Of a stretch of 35,325 nucleotides of DNA, positions 31,533 through 35,325 are shown piece by piece. The stretch spans positions 1-35,325 of the forward strand of contig JBEHYA010000010.1 of NCBI GenBank assembly GCA_048498415.1, given 5' to 3'. The notes beneath the pieces are model-generated. The model was not told where the DNA came from, made no database searches, and saw only the letters and a list, made by a program, of their open reading frames with translations. Source of the DNA: JBEHYA01 sp048498415. Its GTDB lineage: Bacteria > Pseudomonadota > Alphaproteobacteria > UBA9219 > RGZA01. Numbering within the stretch: the stretch's first letter is position 1; every line of letters begins with the position of its first letter. A program made the position numbers and the translations under genes.

Positions 31533-34500
31533 TGATAAGCGGCAGTTTTCAATTCACCGCGGGGAAAACCCAGTTACTGGCCGGCGCGCCCTTCGGCCAG
31601 CACATGCGTGTGGCCGCTGACCTCGCACGCGAAGCGCAGCCGCGCACTATTATATATGTCGCCGCCGATGATATCGCCGCCGCCACCGCCCAGCAGGTGC
31701 TGAATTACTTCGCGCCCTATACCGAAGCGCTTGTGTTCCCCGCGTGGGATTGCTTGCCCTATGACCGCGTTGGCCCAACATCTGGGGTAATGGCGCAGCG
31801 GGTGGATTGTTTAAGCCGGCTGCTTACTAAGCCCACATCGCCCCGCATTGTCATCACCACCGCTGCCGCGATCGCCCAAAAAGTGCCGGCGCCGGAGGTG
31901 TTCCGCGATATTTCATTACGCATTGCCCCCAGCCAGACGCTGGATATCGAACAACTAAAAGCTTTCATGGCCCGCAACGGTTATTCACGCGTTGAAACCG
32001 TGCGCGAGGCTGGCGAATTCGCCATTCGCGGCTCGCTTATTGATATTTTTCCGGTGGGCGCCGAAAACCCGGCGCGTATTGACCTGTTCGGCGATGAAGT
32101 TGAAAAAATCCGCGCGTTTGATGCAACCAGCCAGCGTACTTCCGACACCATAAAAGAAATTCACCTCAAGCCCGTCTCCGAAGTGATGCTGGATGATGCC
32201 GCGATTGCGCGTTTCCGTTCCAACTATCGCCAGCAGCTGGGCACCAGCACGGGCGATCCGCTCTACGAAAGCGTGAGCGAAGGCCGCAAATATCCCGGCA
32301 TGGAACATTGGCTCTCGCTTTTCCACGGCGAACTCGTGCCGCTCACGGCGTATGTGCCGGATGCCGTGCTGCTATTGGATTATCAGTTGCTGGAAGCCCT
32401 CGATAGCCGCTTCGCGCAGATTGATGATTTCTATTCCGCGCGTGCCGCGTTGCAGAAGACGGAGAAGAAAAACACCACGCCAGTGTATCGCCCATTACCG
32501 CCCGCCGCGTTGTATTTAGATAAGGCGGCATGGCAGAAACTGCTGAACGCCCATGCCAGCGGCGAATTTTCGCCGTTTGCCGCGGTGGAAGGGCAGGGCG
32601 CGACTGATTGCGGCGCCACCCGCGCACGGGATTTTGCGGCGGAACGCGCCGCCGGCAATAATTTCTACGATGCCGTGCGCGATACCGTGCGTGCTGAACT
32701 GCAAAACCGCCGCGTTGTGCTGGCCTGCTATAGCCGCGGCTCCGCTGAACGCTTGCAACATGTGCTGGAAGGCCACGGGCTTACGGGGCTTGTGTATACC
32801 GAAAGTTTTGAGCCTGGCCCGAAGAAGGGCGATCATCATGCTGCGTTAGCGCTGCTGCCGCTTGAACATGGCTTCGCGGCGCCGGATGTTCTGGTGCTGA
32901 CCGAACAGGATATTCTGGGCGACCGTCTGTCGCGCCCGCGCAAAGCCCGCAACCGCTCCGATAAATTCACGATTGAACTTTCCCAGCTCGCCATCGGCGA
33001 TCTGGTTGTGCATAACGACCATGGCATCGGCCAGTTTACGGGGCTGGAGACGCTGACCGCTGGCGGCGCGCCACATGATTGCCTGCGCATCATCTACGAT
33101 GGCGGCGATAAGCTGTTTGTGCCGGTCGAAAATCTTGAAGTGCTCACGCGCTATGGCAGCGCGGGCGAGACGACGCAATTGGATAAACTGGGCGGCGTTG
33201 CTTGGCAGGGCCGCAAGGCGCGCGTTAAAAAGCGCCTCAAAGACATGGCGGAAGCCCTGCTTAAAATCGCCGCCGCCCGTGCCTTGCAGGAAGGCGAACG
33301 CATTACGCCGCCGCAGGGCCTTTACGATGAATTCGCCGCGCGCTTTCCCTATACCGAAACCGAAGACCAGGACCGCGCGATTGAAAACGTGTTCGGCGAT
33401 ATGGCCAGCGGCAAGCCGATGGATCGGTTGGTATGCGGCGATGTGGGCTTCGGTAAAACCGAAGTTGCCATCCGCGCCGCCTTTGCCGCCGTGCAGGCCG
33501 GCATGCAGGTGGCGGTGGTGGTGCCCACTACGCTGCTCGCCCGCCAGCATTACCGCACATTCGCGTCGCGCTTTAACGGCTACCCCGTGCGCATTGCGCA
33601 GCTCTCGCGCATGGTCACAGCGAATGCCAGCAAAGAGAGCAAAAAGCTACTGGCCGAGGGCAAGCTGGATATTGTTGTGGGCACGCATGCGCTGCTCGCC
33701 AAAGACGTCAAATTTTCCAACCTCGGCCTTTTGATCGTGGATGAAGAGCAGCGCTTTGGCGTGAAACAGAAGGAAAAGCTGAAAGAACTGCGCGCCAATG
33801 TGCACGTCCTCACACTCACTGCCACACCCATCCCGCGCACCTTGCAGCTGGCGCTCACGGGTGTGCGGGAACTGTCGCTCATCACCACCGCGCCAGTCGA
33901 TCGCTTGTCGGTACGCACGTTTATTCTGCCCTTCGATCCGCTGGTGCTGCGTGAAGCACTGATGCGCGAGCATTACCGCGGTGGGCAAAGCTTTTATGTG
34001 TGTCCGCGCATTGAAGATCTGGGGCCGCTCCGTGAACAACTGCAGGAAATGGTGCCCGAACTTAAAATCGCCACCGCCCATGGCCGCATGACCGCCACGG
34101 AGCTGGATGATGTGATGACTGCGTTTGATGAAGCACGGTTTGATATTTTGCTGGCCACCAACATTGTGGAATCCGGTCTTGATATTCCCAATGCCAACAC
34201 CATCGTTATCCACCGGGCCGATATGTTTGGCTTGGCACAGCTTTATCAGCTGCGCGGCCGCGTCGGTCGGGCCAAGCAGCGCGGCTATGCTTATATGACG
34301 TATAATGTGAACACGCCGCTCGGCGCCGTAGCGCAGCAGCGGCTTGAAGTGCTGGCCTCGCTGGAAGGTCTGGGCGCCGGCTTCCAGCTGGCGAGCCACG
34401 ACCTTGATATTCGCGGCGCCGGCAATCTGCTGGGCGAGGAGCAAAGCGGGCATATTCGTGAAGTGGGCATTGAACTTTACCAGCAGATGCTGGAAGACGC

Positions 34501-34999
34501 CGTGGCGGCCGCCCGCGCCGGCGTGAAAGAAGCCGCCAATCAGGATGATAACTGGACGCCGCAGATTAATCTCGGCATGCCGGTGCTCATTCCCGAAACC
34601 TATGTGCCCGATCTAGGCCTGCGCCTGAATCTCTACCGCCGCGCCGCCGAACTCCACACGCCGGAAGATATCGAAGCCTTTGCCGCCGAGCTTATCGACC
34701 GCTTTGGCGCGTTGCCCAATGAAGTGCAGAACCTTCTTGATACCGTTTACATCAAACAGCTCTGCCGCCAGAGCGGGGTGGAAAAGCTGGATGCGGGGCC
34801 GAAGGGCGCGATAGTTGCTTTCCACAACAACGTCTTTGCCAAGCCAGAGAAGCTGATTGGGTACATCCAGAAAAACAGCGGTACCGTGAAGGTGCGGCCC
34901 GATCAAAAGCTCAGCTGCATCCGTGTGTGGGATGAACCGCGCGCGCGGCTTAAAGGCATTCAGAAGATGCTGGGGGAATTGGTAGAACTGGCCGCTTAA
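31532..34999 (+). CDS. mfd: Transcription-repair coupling factor Mfd
   Basis: 1155 residues, full length. It has the N-terminal UvrB-like domain (FPAWDCLPYDRVGPTSGVMAQR, residues about 60-140), the RNA-polymerase-interacting domain with IGDLVVHNDHGIGQFTGLE, the translocase with Walker A CGDVGFGKTEVAIRAAF, DEEQRFGVKQ and TATPIPRTLQLAL, the TRG region LYQLRGRVGRAKQRGYAY, and a C-terminal TRCF domain. It removes RNA polymerase stalled at lesions and recruits UvrA. It is translationally coupled to sdhE by a one-base overlap. Confidence 0.97.
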   Translation: MISGSFQFTAGKTQLLAGAPFGQHMRVAADLAREAQPRTIIYVAADDIAAATAQQVLNYFAPYTEALVFPAWDCLPYDRVGPTSGVMAQRVDCLSRLLTKPTSPRIVITTAAAIAQKVPAPEVFRDISLRIAPSQTLDIEQLKAFMARNGYSRVETVREAGEFAIRGSLIDIFPVGAENPARIDLFGDEVEKIRAFDATSQRTSDTIKEIHLKPVSEVMLDDAAIARFRSNYRQQLGTSTGDPLYESVSEGRKYPGMEHWLSLFHGELVPLTAYVPDAVLLLDYQLLEALDSRFAQIDDFYSARAALQKTEKKNTTPVYRPLPPAALYLDKAAWQKLLNAHASGEFSPFAAVEGQGATDCGATRARDFAAERAAGNNFYDAVRDTVRAELQNRRVVLACYSRGSAERLQHVLEGHGLTGLVYTESFEPGPKKGDHHAALALLPLEHGFAAPDVLVLTEQDILGDRLSRPRKARNRSDKFTIELSQLAIGDLVVHNDHGIGQFTGLETLTAGGAPHDCLRIIYDGGDKLFVPVENLEVLTRYGSAGETTQLDKLGGVAWQGRKARVKKRLKDMAEALLKIAAARALQEGERITPPQGLYDEFAARFPYTETEDQDRAIENVFGDMASGKPMDRLVCGDVGFGKTEVAIRAAFAAVQAGMQVAVVVPTTLLARQHYRTFASRFNGYPVRIAQLSRMVTANASKESKKLLAEGKLDIVVGTHALLAKDVKFSNLGLLIVDEEQRFGVKQKEKLKELRANVHVLTLTATPIPRTLQLALTGVRELSLITTAPVDRLSVRTFILPFDPLVLREALMREHYRGGQSFYVCPRIEDLGPLREQLQEMVPELKIATAHGRMTATELDDVMTAFDEARFDILLATNIVESGLDIPNANTIVIHRADMFGLAQLYQLRGRVGRAKQRGYAYMTYNVNTPLGAVAQQRLEVLASLEGLGAGFQLASHDLDIRGAGNLLGEEQSGHIREVGIELYQQMLEDAVAAARAGVKEAANQDDNWTPQINLGMPVLIPETYVPDLGLRLNLYRRAAELHTPEDIEAFAAELIDRFGALPNEVQNLLDTVYIKQLCRQSGVEKLDAGPKGAIVAFHNNVFAKPEKLIGYIQKNSGTVKVRPDQKLSCIRVWDEPRARLKGIQKMLGELVELAA

Positions 35000-35007
35000 T
35001 CGACACA

Positions 35008-35113
35008 TCATCCCCGCGAAAGCGGGGATCCAGGGGACTGGACCATTATTTAAATTATATATTCTGCCGCAGGCGCGGCCTTGGCTGGATTCCCGCTTTC
35101 GCGGGAATGAGGT
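35008..35113. repeat. Dispersed palindromic repeat, copy C
   Basis: Arms at 35008-35033 and 35085-35113 match copy B closely. The middle is more AT-rich (ATTTAAATTATATATT) but keeps GGGACTGG-CCATTAT and GCCGCAGGCGCGGC. It fills the whole gap between two convergent genes, 8 bases from the mfd stop and 6 from the peptidase stop, and probably ends both transcripts. Confidence 0.88.
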
Positions 35114-35119
35114 TCAGGA

Positions 35120-35325
35120 TTACCAGCTGCGCACGGGCCCGGTATCCACATGCACAAAGTCGGAGGAGGGGTAGTAGCCCACCCCGCCTTCACGCAAGGA
35201 TAACGCCGCGCGGTGGATATAGCTGGTGGGCTCCGACGCCATGCGGATATCGATGGCCTGCGCCTTCATGTGATAGCTGTTTTTGGCTACGCCCCGGCCC
35301 ACGGAGGCCAGATACGCATTGGAAT
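35120..35325 (-). CDS. YcbK/DUF882 (M15-like) peptidase, C-terminal part
   Basis: 68 codons up to the stop; the gene continues past the right edge. The visible part reads SNAYLASVGRGVAKNSYHMK then AQAIDIRM, with HMKAQAID giving the metal histidine and aspartate, and SSDFVHVDTGPVRSW giving the second histidine. These match the D-Ala-D-Ala carboxypeptidase-like zinc fold of the YcbK/DUF882 family, which are exported cell-wall hydrolases or related proteins. The apparent GTG at 35302 is internal, since conserved sequence continues upstream of it. Confidence 0.85.
   Translation of the reverse strand, partial: SNAYLASVGRGVAKNSYHMKAQAIDIRMASEPTSYIHRAALSLREGGVGYYPSSDFVHVDTGPVRSW

Overview
The window looks like a chromosomal segment of a free-living Alphaproteobacterium, order uncertain. 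The evidence is the set of housekeeping genes and their order: thrB-rnhA next to a PBP1A-type mrcA, a Fur gene divergent from the hopanoid operon hpnA-hpnC-hpnD-hpnE, and recG divergent from sdhE-mfd. Moderately high G+C and strongly GC-biased third codon positions hold from about 12.6 kb to the right end. The left 12.4 kb is accessory in character and is the interesting part.

Layout. 1-1143: the start of a secreted protein leaving the window on the left, then a short tyrosine recombinase. 1231-4989: a two-gene minus-strand unit of exported proteins. The second is a 1082-residue protein built like a phage tail fibre (two tandem modules, then a glycine-rich C-terminal domain) but carrying a Sec signal peptide. 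A stray copy of its last codons lies just past its stop. 5461-12360: a compact divergent cluster. On the minus strand are an APH-fold kinase, a radical SAM/SPASM-like protein and a nucleoside-phosphorylase/MTA-SAH-nucleosidase-like protein. On the plus strand are an SDR, one or two small unrecognised ORFs, an unrecognised 597-residue protein and a small AMP-forming ligase. Codon use here is visibly less GC-biased than in the backbone. I read it as an uncharacterised biosynthetic island and the best candidate for a new system in this window. Its product cannot be told from the sequence.

12642-16600: YoaK/DUF1275 membrane protein, DUF1428 protein, bidirectional terminator, a charged exported protein, a small autotransporter-type outer-membrane barrel, and tRNA-Gly(TCC) and tRNA-Tyr(GTA), each fused at its CCA end to a structured repeat of about 95 bp. 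16591-24462: rlmB, algH/yqgE, a DsbD-like reductase, a Prx5-type peroxiredoxin, a small membrane protein, rnhA, thrB and a class A PBP. 24511-29178: tRNA-Thr(CGT), fur and hpnACDE (squalene synthesis from farnesyl diphosphate; the squalene-hopene cyclase is not in the window). 29156-35325: recG, sdhE, mfd and the 3' end of a YcbK/DUF882 M15-like peptidase.

Two dispersed repeat families stand out. One is an imperfect inverted repeat of about 91-109 bp, present three times, with each copy 6-8 bp from a stop codon. The other is the tRNA-abutting element, present twice. Assignments rest on motif reading by eye; no searches were run.
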